Below, piece by piece: positions 45,440 to 58,500 of a stretch of DNA of 64,000 bases; positions within the stretch are counted from its first letter, which is position 1, and every line of letters starts with the position of its first letter. Where the stretch lies: assembly GCA_003255025.1 (NCBI GenBank), contig QANY01011938.1:62001-126000 (forward strand). Reading direction: 5' to 3'. The notes under the pieces were generated by a model that made no database searches, had not been told where the DNA came from, and was given only the letters and a program-made list of their open reading frames with translations. Origin of the DNA: Datisca glomerata. Taxonomy: Eukaryota; Streptophyta; Magnoliopsida; Cucurbitales; Datiscaceae. Position numbers and translations under genes: made by a program.

Positions 45440-47890
45440 TTGAGAAATAGAAAAATGAGTTAGAGAGAAGCGTAAAGATAAAATATCCACCTGAGCTGAT
45501 GTCAAAAAGGAGGACAGAATGGGGATGGCAGACAAAGTTAGGGGTGGAATGGAGGAGAAAGTCTCCGAGTCAAAAAAATCGAAAGCTTCTATGTCAATCC
45601 CAATGGGACAGGTGGGCCCTCCTGTACGGCCACTTTGGTCAAATTGCTTGATTTGCGGTATTTTAAATCAATCTTAATTATTACTAATTGAGTTTTTATA
45701 AATAATCCAAGGTTCAAAACTCAAAGTTCACTAACTACATAAATAATATACCGACAAGCTGATTTGCTACCTTACTAAGTTATTTATAATCGTGTTTTCA
45801 TCTTTAATTTTATTTTGAGTGTGTCGAGTGTAGTAAGTTTCACACATTCAATCATAAAATTTTAAATATGAGTTTAATTTATAAATATTAAATAAAAAAG
45901 AACGCCATAATACAATGTGAAAGTAAATAAACCATTATATTGACATAAATAGATAAAACATAGTAAATAAGCTCGAAAGCTTTAAACGTATACAAGTGAG
46001 GGAATGGAGATGGAAGATTGGCTCGAACGAATGTGTAAATACAATGACAATTAAGTTCCGTTTTTGTTAAATTGCATTAGTAGTATTTAAGTATTTTAGA
46101 TCTAAAAAATTAACTTCTAAAATAAGACTTTCTATTACACTTATAAATTGATCATTAACATATTTCATAACTTTTGTGAGATCATCTCAACAAATTTGAT
46201 CATTGAACTTATCAAATCATTAGCAACTAACACATTCTGTCAACATCCGTTCAATGTTTTCGTTATCCAAATGATTTGCACGTGATCTACTTATCCACAC
46301 TAATTTTCCATTTGAAGAATAAGAAACACAATGTTGTTTTTGAATTTCTTGTGTAAATTAGTTAACGGGACAAAAGTAGTTGTTTGCTATTGATTTTTAA
46401 TTTTAGAGATCAAATTTACAAAATTAAACAGATTGACAAAATTAAACTACATGTAACACAAAGAACTAATAAGATGTGCAACAACGTGCTCTTTACTTTG
46501 TTTGTCGAAAGCCCTCCATGCGTGTTACTTAGATTGGTAAGAAGTAATATATTAATTTAATAGAGAAAACAGTTTTTGTTTTCTTCAACTTCACTTAACA
46601 TTTTTAATTACTTCTAATAATGTTTTTTATAACAAAGTAATAAACAAATCTAAATCTAGATGCCTTCATTCAAAACAAAATTATGATACTCATAGAGTAC
46701 CAAATACTCAATACTCTTACATATCATTTTATGACACGCATACACGTTGATGAGTGTATTTCACACTCATATTTTAAATAATCTTAACTTTAATTTTATT
46801 AGTTTTTTGAGTTTTATCTTTTGATTCATATTTATGTTTATTTTATTTTGTAAGTTTGACATTCAAATGTATTTGAGTTGATTTTAAAAGATTTGGAAAG
46901 AAAAAATGCTATTAAAACGAGAAAAAGATGGATCTGAGCAGAATGGCCAGTGTCGCGGTGCTGGCTTCCACTGCCGCGACTCTGACAGCAACCACATGAA
47001 GCCGCAATCACGACGCCAATAAGATTTTAAATTGTTTTTTTTTGCATTTTTTTTGTAATTAATATGTATGCGTGTAATATAGTTATAACTCGACATAAGA
47101 AACAACAAAGTGTTTGGTTAACAAAATGATATGATTACAGCATTAAAAATTATTTGAGATTTTGATTTGAAAAATTATACTGAATTATTAAGTTGGCAAT
47201 CCAAGTAAACGTAGACGGCCCGAAACATAGTTTGTTCGAAATTATTTAGTCTAATTATTTCATCTATACACGATTAAGCTTAATCCAATTACTTCTCTAT
47301 TTTTGTTTTACCTACAGTGAGGAGTTAATATAATGATTTGATAACTCAAATATATTATTACATCGCTTAGATTTAACAAAAATTTCGGGTTTAGGACACA
47401 ATATTAAGAAAGACGATTACTTATTAAATTAGTGCAACCTTATTTACAAAAGAGAAAATTAAATCAAATATTCAAATAGATTATGCAAAATTCAAAATTA
47501 GAAGTCCAAAGACACCAATGGTCCAAATAATAAGCAGTTAAATACATATTTTTATGAACTACAATTATTTTTTATTTTTAATTTCCTCTCCCATCATGCT
47601 TCTATAACGACGCAAGATTTTATTAATCCATAATTAAAACTTCATTAACCCATAGATTACTATTATTAGCTTTGTTTTTTTTACTACAATTGATAACGTA
47701 CCTTAAATTCTTATCCTTAATTAATTAAACACCCTGTTTTTCCCAATTATTTCCCTATATAGTCTTACTAGATTTTCAAATCCTCCATTTGGATTGGACT
47801 ACCTTTTTCAAACCTCCCCTAGAAAAGTCCAAGTTACCGGCTGTTCGGGTCGCCGGTGGATCCCTAACTCCCCCACTAGGGCCGCCACGC
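45440..47890. other. AT-rich intergenic sequence upstream of the methyltransferase gene
   Basis: No gene is supported. A short GC-rich island at about 46930-47015 (GTGTCGCGGTGCTGGC) stands out but has no recognisable product. Confidence 0.5.
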
Positions 47891-47891
47891 A

Positions 47892-47899
47892 CTATATAC
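47892..47899 (+). promoter_or_regulatory. Probable TATA box of the methyltransferase gene
   Basis: CTATATAC is followed about 35 bp later by a CT-rich tract (CTCTCTCTCTCT near 47931) typical of plant transcript starts. This implies a leader of about 900 nt before the 48859 start codon, including an intron. Confidence 0.45.
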
Positions 47900-48160
47900 A
47901 TAACAGAATCGCATAAGCCAATAACTCTGCTCTCTCTCTCTCTCTAGATTTCTCTCTCTTGTTTCTCAGACTGTACAGCTTCATTCCCACTGAGACTGAG
48001 AGTGGGAATTTCAGTAAAAAGTTGGAGGGAGGGATTATAGCTCTGGGAAATCTAAATTTTGAACTTTTTTTTTCCTTTTGGAATTTGATTTTTACCCTCT
48101 GATTACAAAGCACAAACCGACGAAAGAAACCGCGTGAATTTGCTTTAGGATGATTTATTA

Positions 48161-48262
48161 ATGATATCATTCTCATCGTCTTCTTCAGTGACAGAGCTGA
48201 CAGTTGCAGAAAGTTTATCGCTCTTGTCTGTGCAAATGGACTTTTGGGTTCTTTGGTTCTGA
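48161..48262 (+). other. Upstream ORF of 33 codons in the methyltransferase leader
   Basis: An ATG at 48161 opens 33 codons ending VQMDFWVLWF before TGA. It lies in the inferred first leader exon. Three other tiny uORFs are present: 48150-48161, 48354-48374 (MDLSAE) and, after the leader intron, 48695-48724 (MCQVLHSGN). Together they would be expected to reduce translation of the main frame. Conservation is unknown. Confidence 0.4.
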
Positions 48263-48379
48263 GAGGAAGATCTGGCGATTTTGGTACTTGGGTTCTCTTT
48301 AACTCTCTTCTGAGATTTTAATCCTGGGTTTGCTCAAGAATTCTCTGCGACTCATGGATCTGAGCGCTGAGTAGAATTA

Positions 48380-48664
48380 GTAAGTGAAACTATTAATCTC
48401 TTGATCTTTTTTTTTTTCTGATTGGTTCACGGGAAAACAGAGTACATTTAAAAGAATTCTGCTGCACTCGCATGTTAACTTTTTCACAATGATCCTTTTG
48501 GCTTTTCAATGTAGTTTATAAGATTTTCTTATTTCTCTCCTTTCCCACTTCTCTTTCTCGGAAACCAAACGGGTGGAGTGGTTACTTTCACTGATTTTTT
48601 TGTACTCATATATTTTTGGGAGTCGATCTCGAACCACTCTAACAAGTTATTTCCTGGATTGCAG
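48380..48664 (+). other. Inferred 5' leader intron of the methyltransferase gene
   Basis: GTAAGTGAAAC at 48380 and TTCCTGGATTGCAG ending at 48664 are strong plant splice sites, with a T-rich stretch between them. The position upstream of the start codon suggests a leader intron, a common plant arrangement. No transcript evidence is available. Confidence 0.5.
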
Positions 48665-48858
48665 GACTTGCATTCAATTCCCGATTGAAGCCTTATGTGT
48701 CAGGTTCTACACTCCGGAAATTAAACCTTAAAACTGCTAACTAAATCCAACAAATCTGCCATATCAAGCTCCGACAGTAAGCTTAATATCTTAATTTCAC
48801 TCTCTAATCCACTTCTTTGAAACCCAAATTACCCAACATCAGCGACACAGGATAGAAA

Positions 48859-49749
48859 ATGGGTAAAACAAGTTCTTCAAGCAGAGATTGGACTCAGATC
48901 TACGCGATCTACGGTTTAGATCAATGGCAAACCATAATTTTCCTCTTATTCCACGCCATTCTCTTCACCGTCCTGTCCCTTCTCTACCTCACCTACTTCA
49001 ACACCATCTGCTCCTTTTTCCAGTACTTTCTCTCTTTAACCTCCATACCAACCGAGTCAGCCCGTTTCGCCGCCGGGTTCACCGGGTGTGTCACCGCCAT
49101 CTCCGCCATCTGCCTCTTCTTCGCCGCCGGCAACTTCTTCTACTCCTCTCTCCCTCTCCACTACGAGATGGCCCTCCGCATGGTCAACTCAGTCCACGAC
49201 TGGTCAACAGTCAAAACCGCTCTCGACTTAGGCTGCGGCCGCGGAATCCTCCTCAACGCCGTGGCGACCCAATTAAAGAAAGAGGGGAGCTCCGGTCGGG
49301 TCGTCGGGCTAGACCGGTCCAAACGGACCACTCTGTCAACCTTACGAACCGCAAAAATGGAGGGCGTAGGGGAGTACGTCACGTGCCGTGAAGGCGACGC
49401 ACGGAGGTTACCATTCGGGGACAACTACTTCGACGTGGTGGTATCGGGCGTGTTCGTTCACACAGTAGGGAAAGAGTACGGGCATCGGACGGTAGAGGCG
49501 GCGGCAGAGAGGATGAGGGTGGTGGGGGAGATGGTGAGAGTAATAAAGCCAGGTGGGGTAGGGGTAGTGTGGGACATTGTACACGTGCCTGAGTATGTAA
49601 GGAGATTGCAGGAGTTGAAGATGGAAGAAATCAGAGTATCTGAGGCAGTAACGGCTTTCATGGTGAGCAGTCACATTGTATCATTTCGGAAGCCAAGTCA
49701 TCATCATGTTGTGGGGTCAGAGGAAGTCAGGCTGGATTGGAGATGCTGA
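48859..49749 (+). CDS. Membrane-anchored SAM-dependent methyltransferase
   Basis: A single-exon gene of 296 residues. Two hydrophobic segments (about 25-47 and 72-95) precede a class I methyltransferase domain. The domain has SAM motif I ALDLGCGRG at 121-129, the acidic VVGLDRS after it, RRLPFGDNYFDVVVSGVFVH around 182-201 and the motif III region RVIKPGGVGVVWDI at 227-240. Methyltransf_11/25-like folds of this kind transfer a methyl group from S-adenosylmethionine; the substrate is unknown. The membrane segments suggest attachment to ER or another endomembrane. Its neighbours HL and TRS130 and its sequence type suggest the ortholog of Arabidopsis At5g54400 (recalled). All binding motifs look intact. 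The start is chosen at the first ATG of the long frame (AAAATGGG context). Confidence 0.9.
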   Translation: MGKTSSSSRDWTQIYAIYGLDQWQTIIFLLFHAILFTVLSLLYLTYFNTICSFFQYFLSLTSIPTESARFAAGFTGCVTAISAICLFFAAGNFFYSSLPLHYEMALRMVNSVHDWSTVKTALDLGCGRGILLNAVATQLKKEGSSGRVVGLDRSKRTTLSTLRTAKMEGVGEYVTCREGDARRLPFGDNYFDVVVSGVFVHTVGKEYGHRTVEAAAERMRVVGEMVRVIKPGGVGVVWDIVHVPEYVRRLQELKMEEIRVSEAVTAFMVSSHIVSFRKPSHHHVVGSEEVRLDWRC

Positions 49750-51497
49750 CATGGAAAATATATTTTCCCATTTAGCAAAAAAGCTAATATATGTTACTCA
49801 ATAAAGGAAAAAAAATGATAATTTTACTTTTAACTAATATTGTAGTTTTGTAGTGATTAGTAAATTTCTGGGGAAGCGAAGCTAAACCGGATGCTCTCTC
49901 TATATATATATAGTTAAAAGTCTTGTCTTTATATTCGTTTATATTAATGTCTAATCATCTTTCTTATGTTGTGCTCTATCTTCTGATTATTTTTTAAGGA
50001 ATATTTTTATTGAAAAAATTATTTTCTATAATTTTTTGATTCTGATTGAGAGTATTTTTGCCGGGAAGTTCATGAACTGATGTATCTAAAGAGTCGGGTT
50101 GTAGTTGTAGACGAAAAGGAGAAGATCTTAATGGTTTGGGAGGGAGATCCCTTCACAATTCAAACATTTTTGTATCATTGATCTCATTTATGGTAAAAGA
50201 TTTCATATTGTTTGCTTTTAAAGTACTCTAGATGCGTCAAAACATTCATATTTGAGACGTTTTTAAGTTTTTGGTGATCATCTAAAATCCAAAAATCAAT
50301 TTGCACATTTAGAAAATGGTGATAAAGTTTGTAAAATCAATCAGCTCAATTTGTGTGGGAACTTGCTAAACTACCTTAATAATCATATCGAAATAAAGTA
50401 TATATCAAATTTGAGAAAATTAAAACTAATATGTTTTTATAATTTAAAGACTAAATACATATTTTAATTTAAAATATATAAAAAAAGTCAAATGATGATT
50501 TGAAAATGATAAGGTAAAAGGAGGAGACTAATCTATCCTATTAATTACAAGGAAAAGAAATTTTAGAACGATATGTCGTCATTGTGATAGTTAATTTCTT
50601 AGTAGCCAATTAATCTTAATCATTATAAATTACAATCTAACTACCGAAAATGATTGAATCTGATATAGAGACACGTGTTAGGTTGATCCACCCAAATATG
50701 AAGAATTAGGACAATTTTGATTCCGTTAAGAGATTGATACAGTTTGAGTAAGAGAGAATTTTGTGGAGTGAAGTTGATATTATAGAGTGAGTAGGTTGTC
50801 TTGTCCCCATCCTACAACACTGACAGGGAAACAAACTAGGAGGTGGAAAATGATCAGTTAGTTGGAAAAATTAAATCTTTGCATACCTCCAAAATTTGTT
50901 CGTGCTTTTGAATTAATCAAAGTTTGAGAATTTTTCTGTGTCATTTAACTCACTACGCATAGAAATCAAGTTTTGTAAGTAACACTATAGCTGGTTGTTT
51001 AGTCAGTGGTACTACTAACTCATGAAGATAAAAATAATTCAATCTTTATATTAGACAGTAGATTGTTTTTTTTAAAAGAATCTTGAGCATTAAAATAAAA
51101 AGTACGTGATTCTTTGAGAAGTTAAGTAAAACACGGACATAAATACACTACTTAACACATCAAACGACACATTTTTTATCATTAAAAATTTGGCATTGTA
51201 AAATTACTAAAAAAAATATTTGAATGTTCGTCAGAACCATAATTGCCAACTAGAAGGAAGCACCCCAAGCAATGAACAATATCATGCCTAGTGAATCGGG
51301 TAAAGGCTAAACCTAGTGCCTAGTGGTGGTCCTTGTTCTATTCTACTACAGAGATATGGTGGGTATAACATTACTATGAAACCACGTATCATTGAAAGGG
51401 AAATCAATACTAGATATAGATTGAGATAACGTTTGTTAGTTACGGACATATGTGTTATTAGATTATTTATTATATTTTGACATCATTTCCATAAAAT
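49750..51497. other. Intergenic sequence between methyltransferase and tRNA
   Basis: The first roughly 200 bases are likely 3' untranslated region. The rest is AT-rich with no gene or repeat recognised. Confidence 0.5.
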
Positions 51498-51569
51498 GGT
51501 CCCATGGTCTAGTGGTCAGGACATTGGACTCTGAATCCAGTAACCCGAGTTCAAGTCTCGGTGGGACCT
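51498..51569 (+). tRNA. tRNA-Gln (anticodon CUG), nuclear
   Basis: A complete 72-base cloverleaf. The acceptor stem GGTCCCA pairs with TGGGACC, followed by discriminator T. The D arm is GTCTAGTGGTCAGGAC. The anticodon arm TTGGA-CTCTGAA-TCCAG carries anticodon CTG, reading CAG (Gln). The T arm CGAGTTCAAGTCTCG has the TTCAA loop. There is no intron and no encoded CCA, as in plant nuclear tRNAs. Internal A and B boxes are intact, and T-runs for polymerase III termination follow at once. Confidence 0.95.
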
Positions 51570-51570
51570 C

Positions 51571-51581
51571 TTTTTCTTTTT
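51571..51581 (+). terminator. Pol III T-run terminator of tRNA-Gln
   Basis: TCTTTTTCTTTTT directly follows the tRNA, giving two T5 runs, a normal polymerase III stop signal. Confidence 0.75.
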
Positions 51582-52579
51582 GCAATATATCCAATTTCTG
51601 CACTCTATCTGATCCTCTGCTTAAAAACAAGCAAAATACTCTATCCTATTCCTTTTGATTCTTAGATGTACACAGAAATGGAGTAGTGAAGGTTTAAACC
51701 AACAAACAAAAAGAGGAAGAAATGTAGTACTGTCTAATTCGTGCAGTTTCTTGTAAATTTTACAGTATTTATCCCCCTCAAGTGTCAGAGATAAGTTCTG
51801 ATGATTAGGCACCTCAATGGTTTCATTTAAAGTGATATGGAAGATCTGAAGGCAAGGTTTATCAATTCTCACTCACCAGATTTTCTCGAAAGATATGAGA
51901 TAGAACATTACTATAGCTGAAACTACAGAAAAACGGTGTAAACTCTCCATCAAGTGTCTATTGCTACAAGTATAGATCATTTCTTTGGTGAAACTTTGAG
52001 TCATATAAAAGCAAAACTATGACCATCTGAACTAATAGAGTCCTGATTACATATCAAGTTTGTAATATGAATGAAAATTGAAGTACAAGTCAAAACATAA
52101 ATGGAATAGCAATTAAACAATGAGTCAACAAGATATCAAAAAATGCCACTTGCAGAAGCAAACATGTTATATTCTGAACAAGTAAAATGCAGAAACCAAC
52201 ACCCTAAAAGGAAAGAAAAGAGGTAGAAGTTTTTATGAAGATGAACACTATACTAGTGTAAAAAGGAAGAAAAAGTTAAAAAAAAACTTCGCTGTACATG
52301 GGCAAGGCCATCAGCAGCAGCTAATGCCGCGGCCGAGTAAACTACCTAACCCAAACTATTCAACTCTTGTAAATTTACTAACAAATCTTCGAGGCAAATT
52401 ACAAAAATAAAAAGGGAAAAGAAAAGGACATATACAAATTTCTAGAGAGATCTAAGTGTATTTAAATATATCCCTATGAATTTGACTTTCAATGAAAGAT
52501 GAGAACCTGGTTCAACCCAATAAAGAATGTTAAGTTACAGTCACCCAAATGACCGAAGTACAAGGGCAGCTAAGAGCCA
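51582..52579. other. Intergenic sequence and TRS130 3' untranslated region
   Basis: The part close to 52580 is expected to be the TRS130 3' untranslated region (read on -). No further gene is seen. Short open frames overlapping 52527-52762 on + are shadows of the last TRS130 exon. Confidence 0.5.
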
Positions 52580-55500
52580 TCATCCCGGAATGCAGAACGA
52601 GGAGCTGAGAGCTGGAGGCAAGACACAGACCAGATGTGGACCAGCAGGAGTGCTGGTTATGACTGTTTCATGGATGTCAGGTAACCCGAGTTGCGGAGGA
52701 CGGACATAGCCTGCTACAAGGGGAACACATAATATCGAGATAACCATCCTTGAACCTGTCATTTATGGTTGTTCAAGATGCCGGAAGATCGGAATAAGTA
52801 AAACTATATCCGACAAGGTACTAATTATCTTTCATTAACAAATTCTTGGGAGTGAATAGAAGAATTCATGAACCTTCTTTTCTGGAGATAGAAACATGCC
52901 CTCTTTTTCTCCCAGCAATCATCCAATTTTCAGAATTTGCATCAACTTCGTATAAGATCTCATCTGCCTGCAGAGACGGTAAATTTTAGGATCAGAAAGG
53001 AAGCTTTAAATATCTCTCACAGATCCCTAGCTATAGTAATCCTCTAATAAACGAATTCATTTTCTACGGCTTACATTTTGCTGGGAAGTTTCATTTTCCA
53101 AATACTTCAATCTTTCAACCCTCCACTTCACAGTTACAAGTTGTCCAACTCGAAGGCCTGAAGAAGGAAGAGGAAGAAATCCAACAGCAAGCCATGGGTC
53201 AAATACAGGCCTCTGCAAAACAAGAGCACTCCTGAAGAGCAAGTCCTTTCTCGAATCTTTTGGTCCAGTAGACTCCGTAACTACTGGTGGGTGTGCTCCA
53301 ATTGTTCTTTCTCCAGAGATTCCATATCTAACATTGAATATACTCTCTGGTCTTGGCACCTGTGAATCATCTGCAAACAAAGAGAATAGAAATCATTTTT
53401 GTCTGTAGATATTGTTACATTATCCAAACAAATACAAAGTTAACATTTTCGAGTCTCTTTTTATGTACTTGTAGTCTTTCTAGTAACTTCCATCACAAGG
53501 ACTCTGTTTAGTTTCGAGATAGAGTCTTGCATAATAGTTGAAACAAACAAGGGACTGACCAAAAATTGCAAACTTGAGAATGATCCAGTCTCTCCACAGT
53601 TTATCATGCAAAATACTTTAATTTATAGATGGAAAAGATGCTTGAAAAATTAAAGCAATCTTACGGTTAGGAACCATATTAGATCGTAGTGATCAGATGG
53701 ATGAAGTTTAAGGACTCAGATATCTTTCAAGCCAACATACATCATTTGAAGTCTATCTACCTGACACTTCATATAAGTAATGCATCTAAATAAGCAAAAG
53801 ATCAATGTAACAAGTCTTCAACGAGAGGTAATTTTGATTGAGTAAACAATAAATCATCAACATCATTTCCGAGCTTCTATGAAAATTCAAGACAACTAGA
53901 AAGAACACTTAACATTGTGCAAAGATGGATCAATTTTTTATTTAACTTTCTAGGGAGTTACAATTTTGAGTATTGTAGAAACTAATCCATTGTCTCATGA
54001 GGCCTAAATGTTTCCGAAACAAATGAACTCAGACATTTTAAGCTTAAAAGTATGTATTAAGCTTAAGAAGTTGATTACTTTTTTAATAGGAAAGAAGTTG
54101 ATTCAAACTAAATAATTAATTAAAAGGTTGCTTGTGAAGGATTTGACATGCAAAACTTCAATGTTTAAGGTAGTCTCGAATTCCTTCTCTCTTCAGCATA
54201 GTGTTCTAAAAAGAAAACAGAAAGACTGTTTTCTAAATGCAGTAAAAACAGTAGGAACTTCAAGATGTCCTTTTCTTTTTCTTTTCTACAAGAACGTCAA
54301 GATTTAGGCATATTGAAGTGCTAAGCAAGTAGGAATACATGCATCACACTTACAATAAGATTGAACTGAAGAGTCTGGAGTATTTGTTAATTATGCAAAA
54401 GGTACTTTATTAGACCTTTTAGAAACTGGATGCAAGTTCACGTCACAATTCTGCTTGTTTTCAACTGGCTACACCCTTTGGGTTAGACGCATACCTCCGC
54501 CATTTGCACGAAGATAAAAGTTGGCATTATAGATGAAGAGGAGGAATATTCTCACAGGGATAGTAAATACTCAAGTTTCCACTTAATTCTTTCCACGGGT
54601 ATTGCTGTTAAACAGTTATTGTTAACATAACCAATTTTGAAGAGTAATATGGACATTCATTAGAAGAAATTTAGGTACATTTATATGCTTAGCAAGAGGT
54701 CACATCAATGCAGACTATAAACTGTTGTTACCTTCAGAGTCTGTCTTCCCCAATCGTATACTGAATAAGATTCCTGCTCTAGAAGATGGAGAAATGACTA
54801 GTGGAAGGAAGCCAGAAGTTGGTCTCCCGTCACCTTGTCCAGTATGAACAAATCCCTCTTGAAGATCAAGCCAAGCATCATACACAGTCAATGTGGCTTT
54901 AACTTCTGAGTGCATTATCACCTGCAAAAGTAACATGGACCAACGTGGAATTCAATCACAGATTTACGGGACAAATCATTCATAACAAGAACATTTCATT
55001 AACACAATTCACAAGCAGTATTACGACAAGGACATTGAAAACTGAACTTCAAGGACTCATTAAAACAGAACTAATATCCTCTTGTTAGTCCAATAAAATG
55101 TTATTTTGCAGAAAGACCTTTATAGTCCACAAATGAGAAGTTTTGTCTCATCAAACATAACAGAAGCTTAACCCCACAGGTCAAGCAAGAATAGTCCATA
55201 AGGCCTATTGTTACTTCCAGTTACTTTGTCAACAGTGAACAAAACAAATCTAGACCAAGAGCTCTCATGTTAGGGTAAAAAAAGGTTGAAAGCATTATCA
55301 GGCCAAAGACCAGAACCGATTCTGCCACCTACTGTTTGTCTATATGTGATGCCCTTTTATTTGTTTATGTTACTCCATGTGTAGCGGTGGTTCTTAGAAG
55401 GATCTGACTTGTCACTTTCAAAACCTTTTACCAAGTGGACAACAAACTTATAACAAATTATCACAAAAGAAAAGCTTGATCCGAGTAATGATATAGTGCT

Positions 55501-58500
55501 GAGTGGTCACCTTCTGCCATTTCCCTACTGTTTTATGATCTTTGACCTGTTGGTTTAACGTGTTTCACTTTTCCTACATTCCCAGTGTGTTGATGAGATT
55601 GTCCCCTTAAGGCATTCAACATTAAATATATTAAGTTTACTAGCTCAATGCCTACTTTTCTTAAAAGTGGATTCTCAGAATGAACATCATGATTGATGAG
55701 AAATAGAACTTTAACCATATTTTTCTCTTTCTATGATCAATAGGTATCAATGAAATTGTCTTTTACAGAATAGCAGCAAACAGGACCGCATCAAGTATGG
55801 AAACATTGAGCTTGACTCCAGAGTCCAATTACTCTCTTAATGTTGTCCCCTTGAGTACTAAAATCTTTCTACCACAAAATTATACTTCTTTAATGAAGTA
55901 CTTTTGTTTATTATTAGGACATTAATCTTCTTTAACTAATGAAGATGGAGGAACACGGAATAAAGCCTGACCAAGTCACAACAGCCCAGCCTGACAGAAA
56001 AGATGCTTAAAGCAGTTGATGTTAACAATTTCTACACCCCTGGCCCATTTAAACATAACAAAGATTCTCTGTATCCCAATTACAATAGGGTACAAATCCT
56101 ATTTCATATAAGGATCATCCACTACGACACAAGTGTAACCTTAGGCCAGTATTTCCGACTTTGTATTCATACTGAAATGTGACTAAAAAAATATGTACCA
56201 GGCTGGATTTTGGGCTAATCTAAGCGAACCAAAATCAAGTGTAACCTCAAACTTTGACAACGTGGTGTCAGAATGTTATCTAAGAACAAAATACCTGTAG
56301 AAGCAAAGTTCCATCATTGCATTTATCTGCAACACGTGTTGTCACATGAAGAGGGTCAGTGAAATGCACAGCTAAGGTCCTGCATGAATGCCAAGGTTAA
56401 AAGTCAGATGAAAGCCCAACAAAGGAAAACTGCAATTAAGAAACAGTTAGCAAATCTGCAAAAGAATGGCAAACAAATGTACCTCTCAAATATCTGGTTA
56501 TGGGATGCTCCAAATTCAAGTTTCAGAGCTATTGTTCTCATTCCATCCACAATGCTGTGTCTCTGGTAGGTGACTGCCAAAAAAGACAATTGTCAAATAC
56601 AAAGAAGCACAAATGCAAAGCACATAGAGTTTTGCTTCATTGCCTAACCTGAAGTTGATCCTCTTGCAAGCCCGTCATTTACAGCAAAAAGTGGTATCCA
56701 CAGAATAGAAGTTATTTCGCTTGCCCAGTCTGGAAACTCTATTCTACCATCACTAAGATCCAACTGCTCAAAATTTTTATTGACAGCCAAAGGACCATCT
56801 TCGTGAACACCATTACATCGTTCAGTTACAGCAGAAATCTTTGATTCATTGGGATAGCTCTCCATCTCAATTGCATGAGATTCTTCAATCTTCAAGCCAG
56901 GACCAGTATCGATATGCAAGATGGCACCTTTAAGGGAATAGTTAATGGGCCGTACAATAATCCCAATCCACTGAGGTTCATTTATTAGCAAGGCGGATGA
57001 AATAGCTGCTGTGAGATCAACCAAAGGTCTTGGTTTGAAAACCTAAGGAAAAAAGAAAAAAACTGAGTTAAATGATTTTAGAAGCATGCATGTATAAACC
57101 AGAAAAAGATGAATGTGTAAAAAACTTGAGTAGTAGTTTAGGATAAAAATAGCATGTGATAGTATCGTAAGTCATGAGTAAAACTTACACGAGGATATGC
57201 TGCTTCATCATTAAAGGAGCACCCACATTTATAAGTTACCAAATATGTATTACTCTTATTGACTCAGAAGCAAGATGAATGATAAATCAAACATTAAAAA
57301 AGAAGCTTTTCCTAATTTTGAATGAGTATCAACATCTTATGGTCCTAAGCTCTGGTCTTCTATTCGAATGAGCTTGGGATAAAATCTTGAACTATTAACT
57401 TTTTATCCTTTGATGATACCTTCAGGATCGGTCTAATTGGCTTTTCATAACTCATAAAATCATCACTGTCAGCAGGCCCACCCTTAGAGAAGCTGTGAGA
57501 TCTGAATCTCAGCTGTCCTATCTGCCCAGTAATAACCCCCAGGACATAGGAACCGGGTTTCTGAGGAGGTAGAGCCAGAGTGATGGTGTTTCGACCAGGC
57601 TTTAGCACGGTGGGAGCAGAGCTCCTTAAAGCCTGATATATTAAGTGAACAGAGAAACTATTCAAATCAATTTCTACCATGTGATTGATAAATGAATGAC
57701 ACAATAGAGACTAGAATGATATCAGTCTGACAAAATTAAGTGATTTCCAGCAGCGCACACCTTATCACCTTCATCTGCATTAAATGTAGCCATCAATGTA
57801 AGGCTCAGTGAATCGAGAGTTATATCATCGGGAAAGCCACTCCAAACAGTTACGGATAGAGTACCAGGATCCCCATCACATAACTCGAGTGGAGGCCCTG
57901 GATTGCCAGAAAATGTAATTAGCGATGACACATCTAATGGCACAGGGTGCTTCATTTCACTATGTGCAAGACGAACAACTTCTGACTGAAAGGCTTGGCG
58001 CTCCTTCATCAAGAATAAGCTTTTATCTAGTGAAAGCAATCTCACGCAAGATGATAGATAGCCAGCTTCGTCATTGAGTATTTTCTGACATTCAGCCAAA
58101 TTTGGCAGAACTTCAGCCAATAAATCATGCCATCCTTCACCAGCATAAAGGGCGCAAACCTTCTCATAAGATTTTGCAGCTAGATCAAAGTTTCCATACT
58201 TAAAGCTGACAGCTGCTATTTCACCATCAACAGCGACTCCATGTCTCTTCCACCAGGAGCGATGATAATTGTCAGCAGCACCTTTAGTTAACTCCAAATA
58301 TTTTTGCTGCCAGCACAAAATTTTGTAACTGAGAAAGCTTTAAGGTGGACTACAGATTCCACAATAAAAAAAATTAATTCCAAATATGACTGTGAAAGCC
58401 AACTTTATAATTGAACAACAGTGAAATTATGAAGGATGAAAAAACGCCATGTCCTAAGTCTTTCGCAAGCAAATGCATATCTCCCCTTCTTTCTATGTGT

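Noticed and set aside
49161..49674. Several minus-strand and alternate-frame open frames over the methyltransferase
   Set aside because: They are shadows of the GC-rich methyltransferase coding strand and lack any family match.
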